From positions 3,100,001 through 3,164,000 of the forward strand of contig NC_005027.1 in the NCBI RefSeq assembly GCF_000196115.1: a DNA stretch of 64,000 bases. The letters are read 5' to 3'. The notes beneath the pieces were generated by a model, which had not been told where the DNA came from, did not search any database, and saw only the letters and a list, made by a program, of their open reading frames with translations. Positions within the stretch are counted from its first letter, which is position 1; every line of letters begins with the position of its first letter. Below, in pieces: positions 1 through 8,298 of this stretch. The translations under genes and the position numbers were made by a program. The stretch comes from Rhodopirellula baltica SH 1. GTDB lineage: Bacteria > Planctomycetota > Planctomycetia > Pirellulales > Pirellulaceae.

Positions 1-763
1 CAATGCCTTTGACGCTGTGTTCGCCACCACCGGCAATCAAGTATTGACCGTCACGGCTGAACCGAAGCGATTGAGGGATACCTTCTTCAAAAGGCAACAC
101 TCCAAGTAGTTCAGCAGTTTCAGTGTGATACAACGAAATTTGCTTTTGGCCGGCGAGTGCAACCAAAGGTGCCCAAGGACTGGCACCGATCGCCGTGGTT
201 GCCGCTGCACGCTCTGTCACCACAGGAACTCGCTGAGGCAACGCTTCAGGCATCGGCGGTGGACCCTCGGGTCGCCCACTTGTCGAAGCGACAAAGGCCA
301 ATGCGTTCTTCTTTTTCGCTTTTGCTTTGGATCCCGAATTTTCTAAAATCCCGCCCTCGATCCACGATCGAATGACTTGAAGCTGCTCGTCGGGAAGCTT
401 GGGTTGGCTGGGTGGCATGACGGGTGTGTCGTCATGGTTGACCAATTGCCAAAGCCGACTGGTTTCAGCGTCCCCATCGTCGTAGACAATTTCGCCGCTG
501 CCGCCGCCTTCCATCATCGCGCCGTAAGAATCCAATGCCAAACCGCCACGTTTGTCACTTTGACTGTGGCAGTTCAGACAATGTTGGCGAAGGATGGGTT
601 TGACGTCATCCTCAAAGGTCACCTTCGCCGGTTCATCGGTTGATTTCGCATCTGCGGCAAACACGCCCACAGGCGAATGCACCATCAAAACGCTTGCAAA
701 CGCCAATGCAACGTTTTCAAGTCGCGTCGATCGCACCGGCATCTTTGAAAGAGGCAGCATCAT
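1..763 (-). CDS. Planctomycete cytochrome c / WD40 protein (3' end outside window)
   Basis: Reads on the minus strand from an ATG at 763 (a second ATG at 760) and runs off the left edge, so only about 254 N-terminal residues are visible. A hydrophobic signal-like segment (ALAFASVLMVHSPVGVFA) is followed by a c-type haem motif CLNCH within a 'DVKPILRQHCLNCHS' context, which is characteristic of the planctomycete cytochrome C domain (PSCyt1). The last visible residues (LRFSRDGQYLIAGGGEHSVKG) look like the start of WD40 repeats. It lies 29 bp downstream of the DUF1549/DUF1553 gene in the same direction and is probably the last visible gene of that operon. Cytochrome-WD40 fusions are common in planctomycetes; the substrate or electron partner is unknown. 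Confidence 0.8.
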   Translation of the reverse strand, partial: MMLPLSKMPVRSTRLENVALAFASVLMVHSPVGVFAADAKSTDEPAKVTFEDDVKPILRQHCLNCHSQSDKRGGLALDSYGAMMEGGGSGEIVYDDGDAETSRLWQLVNHDDTPVMPPSQPKLPDEQLQVIRSWIEGGILENSGSKAKAKKKNALAFVASTSGRPEGPPPMPEALPQRVPVVTERAAATTAIGASPWAPLVALAGQKQISLYHTETAELLGVLPFEEGIPQSLRFSRDGQYLIAGGGEHSVKGI

Positions 764-792
764 GAGATTATCTATCAGTGAATGAAACAGGA

Positions 793-3288
793 TCAGTGGT
801 TGAAAACGAATTCGCGGCCGTTCAGGACCGCCCAGAAAACGTCTTCCATGACCGCTTGAGGTTCGGCACCTTCTTCGGCGAGCAATGTCTTCACCGATTC
901 ACGTTCCTCGGCCGATGGCTCTCGACTGAGTGCTCGGCGATAAATGCGAACGAGAACCGCTTCGGGATCGAGCTTCTCATCGTTCAACCACTTTTTGATC
1001 AATCCACCACGCACAATCTTGCTGTGCACGGAACTTCCGTTGAGCAAGTGCAATGCCTGTGACAAGGACGGATCCGTTGTTGCTTCGCAATCACAAACAG
1101 TTGCGCGAGGCGAACGACCAAACGTCGTCAAGAAGTAGTTCGACGTTGCACCGTCGGCGATTTGCACCGCGCGACTGCCCAACGGCAACCCACTGAATTT
1201 TTCAGGACTTTCGGTGACCTGGCAAATGCAATCCAACAAACTCTCCGCTGGGACTCGGCGAATCGTCGCATGAGCATAGTTTCGTGAATCGTGGGCATTT
1301 GACTCGTTGGTCGCGGTGCTGCGTCCGTAGGCGCGGCTGGTGCAAATGTCACGAACGAGTTTGCGGAAGTCGTAGTTGTACTCCACCAACTTTCGCCCCA
1401 TCTCATCGAACAACTCTGGGTTGCTCGACGGATTGCTGACACGGATGTCATCGACGGGATCGACGAGACCGGATCCCATGAAGTGAGCCCACACTCGGTT
1501 CGCAATGCTAGTCGAGAAGAACGGGTTATCACCCGCCACCAACCAATCGGCCAATACTTCGCGGCGATCTTTTCCTTTCGTTTCAGGAGCTTCACCACCC
1601 AAGAATTTGGGAGCGACGTTTTGGTTTGTCACCGGATGCTTGGTTTCGCCACTGAACCGGTTGTAAACAATCTTTTCGCGATAGTCCTCCGCCTGCTTTC
1701 TGGCCACTTGGCTAAAGAAAGCGGTGAAGCCGTAATAATCGTCCATCGTCCATCGATCGAACGGATGATTGTGGCACTGAGCACATTGAGTACGAATCCC
1801 CATGAAGACCTGAGCGACATTTTCAGCGGTCTTCAGCGTGTCTCGCTCGATTTCATAGAAGTTGGTTGCGGGTTCACCAAACGTGCCCCCGGTGCTGGTG
1901 AGCAGATCGTGCACCATCTCGTTGACTGGAACGTTGCGAGCGAACTGATCCGTCAACCAGTTCGCATAAAGCATCGCAGACTTTTTGCTAACCTGGTTCG
2001 TGCTTTTGATCATCAACAACTGAGCAAACTTCATCGCCCAGATTTCGCTGAACTCTTTTCGTTCGAGCAGGCGATCGATCAACGCTTCGCGTTTGTCTGG
2101 AGCCACATCATTCACGAACAGATTCAACTCTTCTTCGGTTGGCAACAAACCAGTGATATCAATGGTCGCCCGTCGGATGAATTCCGCGTCGGAGCACTGA
2201 CCGCTTGGTACCAGACGAAGCTGTTGCAATTTTTTGTCAACCAATTCGTCGACATAGCTGCTTGGCTGCGGTTCCGGTGCGGAGTATTGCAAGTCAGTTG
2301 GCAGCGTCAGAATTTGCGAGCCAACCGTGTGAGTGTCAAACCGAGCCATGACAAACGCTTCGCCTCGTGCCCCAGCGGTAGCCAAACCGTTTTGGTCCAT
2401 CGCCGCGACAGATGCATCATTTGTCGAGAACGTCGCCAATCGACTCAGATCGCGAGTCGTTCCGTCCGCATAAGTCGCAACCGTCACAAAACGCTGCGTA
2501 GTCCCCGTGCCTTCCAGAACTGCCTGCTGAGGATAAATCGAAACGGAGGTCACCGCGGGAGGTTGTGCATCGGCGGGGTCCATGGGGGCTCCGGCCTTCA
2601 ACCAACTGTGCATTGTGGCGTAATAATCGGAGTCGACATCGAACAATTTACCACCGGTGTGCGGAACCGACCCGACCGACTTTTTCAGCAACAGACTTTC
2701 CGATGGAACAGCCAAGTTGATACGTCGAACGCCGATTTCACGCGTGATGCGTTGGTAGTCACCGTTTGGATCAAATCCAAAAAGGCTGAGATTGAATCCG
2801 TCTTTCCCGCGAGCAGCACCATGACACGAACCGGTGTTGCAACCGGAACGAGTCAATGTCGGCATCACGTCCTTGATGAAACTGACAGCAGGATGTGTGC
2901 CCGCTTGAGCAACTTTGACTTTCACATCAACTGTCGTGCCGCTGAAGCGTCCGCTCAGTGTTGTTTCGCCATCGGTCAGCGGTCGGAGCAAGTGACCGTC
3001 AATCTTGGCAAGCTTGTCATCGCCTAACGACCAACGAACTTTGTCGGTGATGTCTTCCGTCACACCGTCTTCACGCCGCATCACGGCAACAAAGGACTGG
3101 AAGTCAGCGGCAGTCGTCAGCGAAATCTCGGGTGGATAAACCGCGAGATCAATCTTCGGCATTTCGCCGGGCTTTGACTTGATCGCTTCGGGTGAAGCAG
3201 CGGAGACCGATCCGGCCGAGACCACCGCGAACGCAATCGCAGTCAGCCCCAGTGCGTGAACAGTCAATCGATTGAAGGACCGGTTCAT
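793..3288 (-). CDS. DUF1549/DUF1553 secreted cytochrome-type protein with Ig-like domain
   Basis: An 831-residue exported protein with a signal peptide (ALGLTAIAFAVVSAGSVSAA). The order is an N-terminal beta-rich region, a haem-like motif CNTGSCH near residue 150, a BIG_2-like bacterial Ig segment (residues about 245-330), DUF1549 (from 'YVDELVDKKLQQL'), a canonical CAQCH motif near residue 505, then DUF1553 (from 'DRREVLADWLVAGDNPFF') to the C terminus. The first motif has four residues between the cysteines (CX4CH), which is not canonical. The ATG overlaps the stop of the upstream PPC gene by 4 bp (ATGA), so the two are translationally coupled. The family is greatly expanded in planctomycetes and is usually paired with DUF1501 proteins, as here. 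Its biochemical role is not established. Confidence 0.9.
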   Translation of the reverse strand: MNRSFNRLTVHALGLTAIAFAVVSAGSVSAASPEAIKSKPGEMPKIDLAVYPPEISLTTAADFQSFVAVMRREDGVTEDITDKVRWSLGDDKLAKIDGHLLRPLTDGETTLSGRFSGTTVDVKVKVAQAGTHPAVSFIKDVMPTLTRSGCNTGSCHGAARGKDGFNLSLFGFDPNGDYQRITREIGVRRINLAVPSESLLLKKSVGSVPHTGGKLFDVDSDYYATMHSWLKAGAPMDPADAQPPAVTSVSIYPQQAVLEGTGTTQRFVTVATYADGTTRDLSRLATFSTNDASVAAMDQNGLATAGARGEAFVMARFDTHTVGSQILTLPTDLQYSAPEPQPSSYVDELVDKKLQQLRLVPSGQCSDAEFIRRATIDITGLLPTEEELNLFVNDVAPDKREALIDRLLERKEFSEIWAMKFAQLLMIKSTNQVSKKSAMLYANWLTDQFARNVPVNEMVHDLLTSTGGTFGEPATNFYEIERDTLKTAENVAQVFMGIRTQCAQCHNHPFDRWTMDDYYGFTAFFSQVARKQAEDYREKIVYNRFSGETKHPVTNQNVAPKFLGGEAPETKGKDRREVLADWLVAGDNPFFSTSIANRVWAHFMGSGLVDPVDDIRVSNPSSNPELFDEMGRKLVEYNYDFRKLVRDICTSRAYGRSTATNESNAHDSRNYAHATIRRVPAESLLDCICQVTESPEKFSGLPLGSRAVQIADGATSNYFLTTFGRSPRATVCDCEATTDPSLSQALHLLNGSSVHSKIVRGGLIKKWLNDEKLDPEAVLVRIYRRALSREPSAEERESVKTLLAEEGAEPQAVMEDVFWAVLNGREFVFNH

Positions 3289-5828
3289 TTCGACTCCTTT
3301 TGCTGACGTAGTTGTTCCAAGCGACTGAGCGGCTTGGCGGCGGGCTTCGGTTTGGGTTTCGCTTCGGCTTTCTTCTCTGCGGGTGGATCCGTCTTAACCG
3401 GCAATGGTTTGTCGATCCGAATCTCACCGGTGCCATCTGTTTGGATCATTGTCTCGCCATCACGAGTGATCAAGGTTTGGACAACCATTGTTTTGTGTGT
3501 GCCTGGTTTGGCGTCCGCGGCAACTTTCAGTTCGAACTGAACAGCTTCGGAACCTAGCTCCACTTTCTTTTGTGGTTCTTCGCAAGTCACCCCGTTAGGA
3601 ATCCCAACCAAGCGGACTTCGATGTCGCCTTCAATGTCTCGTCGCTTGGTCATGCCAACCGCAAGAATCGTTTCGGCGCCTTGTTCAGCGGCAGCTTTTG
3701 GGAAAGCAAAATCAAAGACCGGCTCCTCGACCTCCAGCATAATTGGCGACGTTGACATCGTTGCCGTTCCTCGATTGGTGCCGTAACTAACCTGCATGAT
3801 CATCGGCCAAGTTCCAATCGCAGCACTGCCGTTCGCGGTGATTGGAATGACCACTTCGTTTTGGCCTTTGTCGATTCGTTTGCTGTTGTTCACTCCGATA
3901 CCCGGCGGGTTGTAAAGCGTTCGGAACGAAACGTTGCCCTCGAATCCTTCGTCCCGCTTGATCCGAACGACGAGGTCCTTGCTGCCACGGCGGAGAATAG
4001 GGGTCTTCGGTTGAACCACTTCCACGCTGAACGGCATCGCTTCGCAAACCGCCAACGCGGCTTTTTCCGTTTCATAGCCGAACATTTCGCGACGGTTCTG
4101 ACCCAGGACAACTTTGTGGTGCTGGTTGAAGTCACCCCGAATTTCGCGGTCGCCGATTTTTCCGACAGCACCAACTTCAAAGAAAGCACCGCCCAGCTTG
4201 GCTTCTTTGGTGGCGTGCAGAACGATTGGAATTTCGACCCGGCCAGCAGGCATGGGGAAGGTTTGAGCGGTCACGCCTTCTGGAAGTCCTTCAACGAACG
4301 CATCAAACTGCTCATTGAATTGATTGCGTTGAGCAGTCAGCACCATCGCACCATGACCACCCACGGGAACAGGAACAACCATCGCTTCATCGGGACGAAG
4401 TTCTTTCAATGTCAGCCCCAAAGATGGTTCACGACGGCTGAGCTCGATGACGTAGTTGTGGTTGGGACTACCACGTCGCAGGTGATCATAAACACGAACG
4501 AAGTGCGCACCGTCGACAGCAGCATCGAAGTCAACCAAGCCGTCGGGGTTGGGTCCGATATCATCACTGCCCTTGAGTGTCTTACCGTCGGGACCGAAGA
4601 CATGAATCACACCATCGAGAGGCGAGCGAAGCGTCTTTCGAGCGTGCAACTGAACGCGGACGCGATCACCCTTTTTGCATTCAAACGAATACCAATCGTA
4701 GCCGTCACCTTCCTCGATCACGCCGCACAGCAAGGCGGGAAACTGCCCGGGTGAAGCTTGTGATTGACCCTCATTGGGTTCGACTTCCGTCACAATCGGT
4801 GCATCGCTAACGCGAATCCAGTTAGGCGAAGGCGAAATCCCGCGGTCGTCTTGATGAGTCACCGGCCACTGTGCGACAGGCTCACTGGGCAGCTGCACGC
4901 TGCTGTCTGTCACAGTGCCATCCACATCGATCAATTTGGCTTGAAGCACTTCGCCGTTGACGCCACCCGATGGAATCACGGTTACGGGACGAGGGTAAGA
5001 CCCCACATGCAAACGATATCCACACACATTGGATGCACCTAGGAACGAACTTTCTCGCACCACGATCGTGTATTCACCAGCCTCTTCGGGCGTGAATGAA
5101 CACAAGCTGTCTTGTTGCAGCAATGGCGAGTCGTCACTGACAGCCACCTCGAAACGATCAGAGTTCAAAATCGCGATGGCCGGGTCAAAGATGTTGCGAT
5201 TGCGCAGCTCTTGGACCAACCGAATGCCTTCGATTTCAACCGTCAACTTCTGACCGGCTTCCAAATGAACTTTGAAGCAATCGACATCCTCACGATCGAC
5301 GTTGCCTTCAATCGTACGATCCATTTCGATCGTTTGCGGTTCTTCGAACGAATTGTTTGGTTCGACTTCATTGACAATCGGCATCGCTCCGACACCGAGC
5401 AAACGCAGATCGGTGACGCCCGATTTCGTCACCAACCGAATCGGATACAACCCGGGAGCCAGCGTTTCGTTCGCTTTCAACTTCACCGTCACCGATTTTT
5501 CATCAACCGGTTTGACTTCCAAAATCTCCAGCCCCGGCAAGTCCGTCAAAACTTGCGTGGCGTCCCCCAACGAACTGCCATAAAGCGTGATCGTCGACTC
5601 TTCGCCGCGAACCACGCCTAGCGGACGCATATAAGTGATCTTTGGGAATGCCGCCGAAGCGGATCCGACCACGAGCGTCGCACTCACGACCGCCGCGATG
5701 CTGAGCAAACACCGTTTGACAGCGGGCGCATGAGAAGCGGATGAAACAGAAGCCCAGGGCTTCTTCGCCCAACGCGTTGACCGATGCGAAAATCGGTCTG
5801 CGCAAGCAGTGAGATTGTCGTGTGACAT
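3285..5828 (-). CDS. Secreted protein with pre-peptidase C-terminal (PPC) domains
   Basis: About 847 residues from ATG 5828 (a GTG lies one codon upstream). The long basic N terminus contains a signal segment (LLSIAAVVSATLVVGSASAA). Two stretches beginning 'NEVEPNNSFEEPQTI' and 'TEVEPNEGQSQASPG' are PPC-type domains: each starts with the EVEPN signature and continues through 'DVDCFKVHLEAGQKL' or 'GYDWYSFECKKGDRV'. An IPT/Ig-like N-terminal segment precedes them. The C-terminal tail is Lys/Pro/Ala-rich (KKAEAKPKPKPAAKP). No protease triad is visible, so it is probably structural or binding rather than a peptidase. It sits between DUF1501 and DUF1549/DUF1553 genes and overlaps the latter by 4 bp, which suggests that all three products act together outside the cytoplasm. 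Confidence 0.85.
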   Translation of the reverse strand: MSHDNLTACADRFSHRSTRWAKKPWASVSSASHAPAVKRCLLSIAAVVSATLVVGSASAAFPKITYMRPLGVVRGEESTITLYGSSLGDATQVLTDLPGLEILEVKPVDEKSVTVKLKANETLAPGLYPIRLVTKSGVTDLRLLGVGAMPIVNEVEPNNSFEEPQTIEMDRTIEGNVDREDVDCFKVHLEAGQKLTVEIEGIRLVQELRNRNIFDPAIAILNSDRFEVAVSDDSPLLQQDSLCSFTPEEAGEYTIVVRESSFLGASNVCGYRLHVGSYPRPVTVIPSGGVNGEVLQAKLIDVDGTVTDSSVQLPSEPVAQWPVTHQDDRGISPSPNWIRVSDAPIVTEVEPNEGQSQASPGQFPALLCGVIEEGDGYDWYSFECKKGDRVRVQLHARKTLRSPLDGVIHVFGPDGKTLKGSDDIGPNPDGLVDFDAAVDGAHFVRVYDHLRRGSPNHNYVIELSRREPSLGLTLKELRPDEAMVVPVPVGGHGAMVLTAQRNQFNEQFDAFVEGLPEGVTAQTFPMPAGRVEIPIVLHATKEAKLGGAFFEVGAVGKIGDREIRGDFNQHHKVVLGQNRREMFGYETEKAALAVCEAMPFSVEVVQPKTPILRRGSKDLVVRIKRDEGFEGNVSFRTLYNPPGIGVNNSKRIDKGQNEVVIPITANGSAAIGTWPMIMQVSYGTNRGTATMSTSPIMLEVEEPVFDFAFPKAAAEQGAETILAVGMTKRRDIEGDIEVRLVGIPNGVTCEEPQKKVELGSEAVQFELKVAADAKPGTHKTMVVQTLITRDGETMIQTDGTGEIRIDKPLPVKTDPPAEKKAEAKPKPKPAAKPLSRLEQLRQQKESK

Positions 5829-5904
5829 CACAACAAACCTTTGGTGGGATAGAGGCGGGGCGGGAATAGGTGGGATTGGACCGTCGATGACGTGAAGTCA
5901 GCGA

Positions 5905-7224
5905 CTAGGTCAAGATTTTCTCGATGACGTTTCCGCCATCAACAATTTCGATGGGCCGATCGCCAGGTGCCATCAGCTCTTTGTCAGCCACGATGCCTAG
6001 CAATCGATACATGGTCGTCGCCAAGTCGGCAGGCGAAACAGGATCGAGCTCAGGTTCCGACGCGGTCGAATCCGACGCACCGTGGATCATGCCGCCTTGA
6101 ACACCGCCGCCGGCCAGCATCACGCTGAAGACTTTTGGCCAGTGATCTCGGCCCGCGTCCGCATTGATCTTGGGTGTCCGGCCAAATTCGCTGGTGACCA
6201 TGACCAAAGTTTCGTCCAGCAAACCACGTTCGCTGAGGTCATCCAGAAGCACAGCCAAACCTTGATCAAAGGAAGGCATTTGGCCACGAATTCCGGATGT
6301 GATCGACGTGTGCATGTCCCAAGAACCGTAGGTCATGGTGACCAACCGCGAACCGGCTTCGATCAAACGACGACACATCAACATTCGCGAACCAGCTGTG
6401 TTGCGACCGTAACGATCACGAGTCTTGTCGTCTTCTTTGGACAGGTCGAACGCCGCTTTGGCTTCTGGCGTATCCAGCAAATCGTAAGCACGCTCGTAGA
6501 ACGTGTTCATCGCACCGACATTGTCTGCTGACGTGCCGGTGACGAATCGTTGATTCACCATTTCCAGCGCACGTTTGCGACGCATGAAGCGAGCTTCATC
6601 GACGCCACCAGCCAAGTTCAAATCACGAACCTGAAAGTCGCTTCGAGCTGGATCGGCGCCCAGAGCGAATCCGCCGTACGAACTGGGTAGATACCCCGTT
6701 CCTGCAAACTCATTGGGAACGTTGGGAACACAGATGTAGGCTGGCAAATTGTTTCGCGGGCCATATTCGTGACTCACCACCGCACCGAAACTGGGGTAAC
6801 TCAACGCGGGGCTGGGTTTGTAACCCGTGAACATGTTGTGCGTGCCACGTTCGTGTGCCGCTTCGCCGTGCGACATCGATCGAATGACGCAGTACTTATC
6901 GGCCCGCTTGGCCAATTGAGGCATCGCACTGCCGATGACTTCGCCAGTGTTGGTTTTGATTGTTCCCAAGTCGCCACGATATTCCATCGGGCTGTAGGGC
7001 TTGGGATCCCATGATTCTTGCTGAGCCATCCCACCGGGCAAATAGATGTGGATGACACTCTTCGCCTTCGGTTTGACAAAGTCATACTGTTTGATTTCAG
7101 CGGATGCCTCTCGCATCAGCAACTGAGGCAAACTCAATCCAAGACCGCTGGCTGCTCCCGCAACCAAGAATCCTCGGCGACCAAACATGCCGGGCTGCGT
7201 CAGTGGGTTTCCGTGACAACGCAT
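5905..7224 (-). CDS. DUF1501 domain protein with twin-arginine signal
   Basis: A 439-residue protein from ATG 7224, chosen because GAGGAG lies about 10 bases upstream; an upstream TTG is possible. The N terminus GRRGFLVAGAASGLGLSL is a twin-arginine (Tat) signal, so it is probably exported folded. The body matches DUF1501, a sulfatase/alkaline-phosphatase-like fold, with 'IHIYLPGGMAQQESWDPKP', 'SHGEAAHERGTHNMFTGYKP' and 'LVMVTSEFGRTPKINADAG' as landmarks. It is the first gene of the four-gene minus-strand run. DUF1501 proteins typically pair with DUF1549/DUF1553 cytochromes in planctomycetes; the reaction is unknown. Confidence 0.88.
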   Translation of the reverse strand: MRCHGNPLTQPGMFGRRGFLVAGAASGLGLSLPQLLMREASAEIKQYDFVKPKAKSVIHIYLPGGMAQQESWDPKPYSPMEYRGDLGTIKTNTGEVIGSAMPQLAKRADKYCVIRSMSHGEAAHERGTHNMFTGYKPSPALSYPSFGAVVSHEYGPRNNLPAYICVPNVPNEFAGTGYLPSSYGGFALGADPARSDFQVRDLNLAGGVDEARFMRRKRALEMVNQRFVTGTSADNVGAMNTFYERAYDLLDTPEAKAAFDLSKEDDKTRDRYGRNTAGSRMLMCRRLIEAGSRLVTMTYGSWDMHTSITSGIRGQMPSFDQGLAVLLDDLSERGLLDETLVMVTSEFGRTPKINADAGRDHWPKVFSVMLAGGGVQGGMIHGASDSTASEPELDPVSPADLATTMYRLLGIVADKELMAPGDRPIEIVDGGNVIEKILT

Positions 7225-7565
7225 GTCTCTGATGCTCCTCAAATGAAGCGGGAAATTGGCTCTTCACAGCATTCGCCTGCACGGCGAATCACGAGCAAAA
7301 CCAAAAAAGGGGTGGGACCAAGCTCGACCAGGGCGATCAAGACTGGTGAAAGGTGGGATCCAACATTCGTGGACAGTGGTGGAGGTCTTCGTCAACACTC
7401 TTGTTTCATCGAGTCTGAATCACCTCGCAACTGAAACGTTGCCAAGAACGATTCGTACCCTCAAAACATTCGCATCGTAACAAAAACACTCGGTGTGTCA
7501 ATTAACCCACCGCCCACAGGGGGGAAGACCTCGATGGACTTGCTCCCTCACCACGGACATCCCAA
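7225..7565. other. Intergenic region upstream of the DUF1501 gene
   Basis: About 340 bp between the DUF1501 start and the end of the UbiC-like gene, both on the minus strand. It should contain the promoter of the DUF1501 operon, but I see no clear -35/-10 pair, hairpin or RNA. The short ORFs crossing it have no supporting features. Confidence 0.5.
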
Positions 7566-8210
7566 TCAGCCAATCGGGCCGTTTCCACGGACAATTTCGA
7601 GCAGTTCGATCGCGGGACGATGATCACAGCGGATCAAAGCGGTTCGCCCGTAGACGACGTCCCCGACACTTAAGTTCAGAAGTTCTGCCAACCGCTCCCC
7701 GGCGGTGACCTTCCAAAGTCGACAAAGTTGAACCTGCCGAAGGACGTTGTTCTCAATCAAAACCCGCCCCAACGGAATCTCTCCACTGGCGATCTGATGC
7801 CAAACGGATCGCGTGAGCGCCGAAGGATCCAAGCGAACGATGCCATGCTGGACGACTCGCTGAGTGTCCTGCGTGACCAACGTGATCTCTCGCGTATACG
7901 CTTCCGTCGCGTCCAACTCCTCAGGCTTTGCAACGTCCACCGCCTGAGCCACCCGGCCATCGCGAAAACGATTGCGGCGGCGATGCACCACCACATCAAC
8001 CGGTTCACCGTGGTAGTGCTCGACCGTCACCGTCATGTGAGATTGGTGATTGAGCAACGTATCGAACGGCTCGGGGATATCGGTGACCAACTCAAACTCG
8101 GCTAGCTCACCAAAGTCGCTGTAGAATTCTTTCAGCAGCGACTTCAAATCAACTTGTTCGCCTGATTCGCTCAACGTTTCGATAGGGGTGGAAGGTGAAC
8201 CAGGAGGCAT
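7566..8210 (-). CDS. Chorismate-lyase-like (UbiC/DUF98-type) protein
   Basis: A 214-residue protein from ATG 8210. The C-terminal half resembles the chorismate lyase fold: 'YTREITLVTQDTQRVVQHGIVRLD', then 'WHQIASGEIPLGRVLIENNVLRQVQ' (the conserved PLG turn and downstream Arg), then 'VYGRTALIRCDHRPAIELLEIV'. Chorismate lyases release pyruvate from chorismate to give 4-hydroxybenzoate, the ring precursor of quinones. It lies 88 bp downstream of the DUF116-prenyl synthase gene in the same direction. A hydroxybenzoate-forming enzyme beside a prenyl diphosphate synthase would make sense for a prenylated aromatic, but the substrate is inferred; the family also contains proteins that make other hydroxybenzoates. 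Confidence 0.65.
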   Translation of the reverse strand: MPPGSPSTPIETLSESGEQVDLKSLLKEFYSDFGELAEFELVTDIPEPFDTLLNHQSHMTVTVEHYHGEPVDVVVHRRRNRFRDGRVAQAVDVAKPEELDATEAYTREITLVTQDTQRVVQHGIVRLDPSALTRSVWHQIASGEIPLGRVLIENNVLRQVQLCRLWKVTAGERLAELLNLSVGDVVYGRTALIRCDHRPAIELLEIVRGNGPIG

Positions 8211-8298
8211 GAGCAACTTTCAAACGGGAGACCGCGTTGGGCGATGTTCAGTTGGTTCCACAAAATGCGCGAATGGCGGGCCAATCCGCAACTCAGGT

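Noticed and set aside
1483..3027. 514-codon plus-strand open frame opposite the DUF1549/DUF1553 gene
   Set aside because: It is an antisense shadow: the minus-strand frame has domain motifs and a signal peptide, while this frame has Arg/Phe/His-rich low-information sequence and no motif.
3861..4754. 297-codon plus-strand open frame inside the PPC gene
   Set aside because: Antisense shadow of a gene with clear PPC signatures; no ribosome site or recognisable domain.
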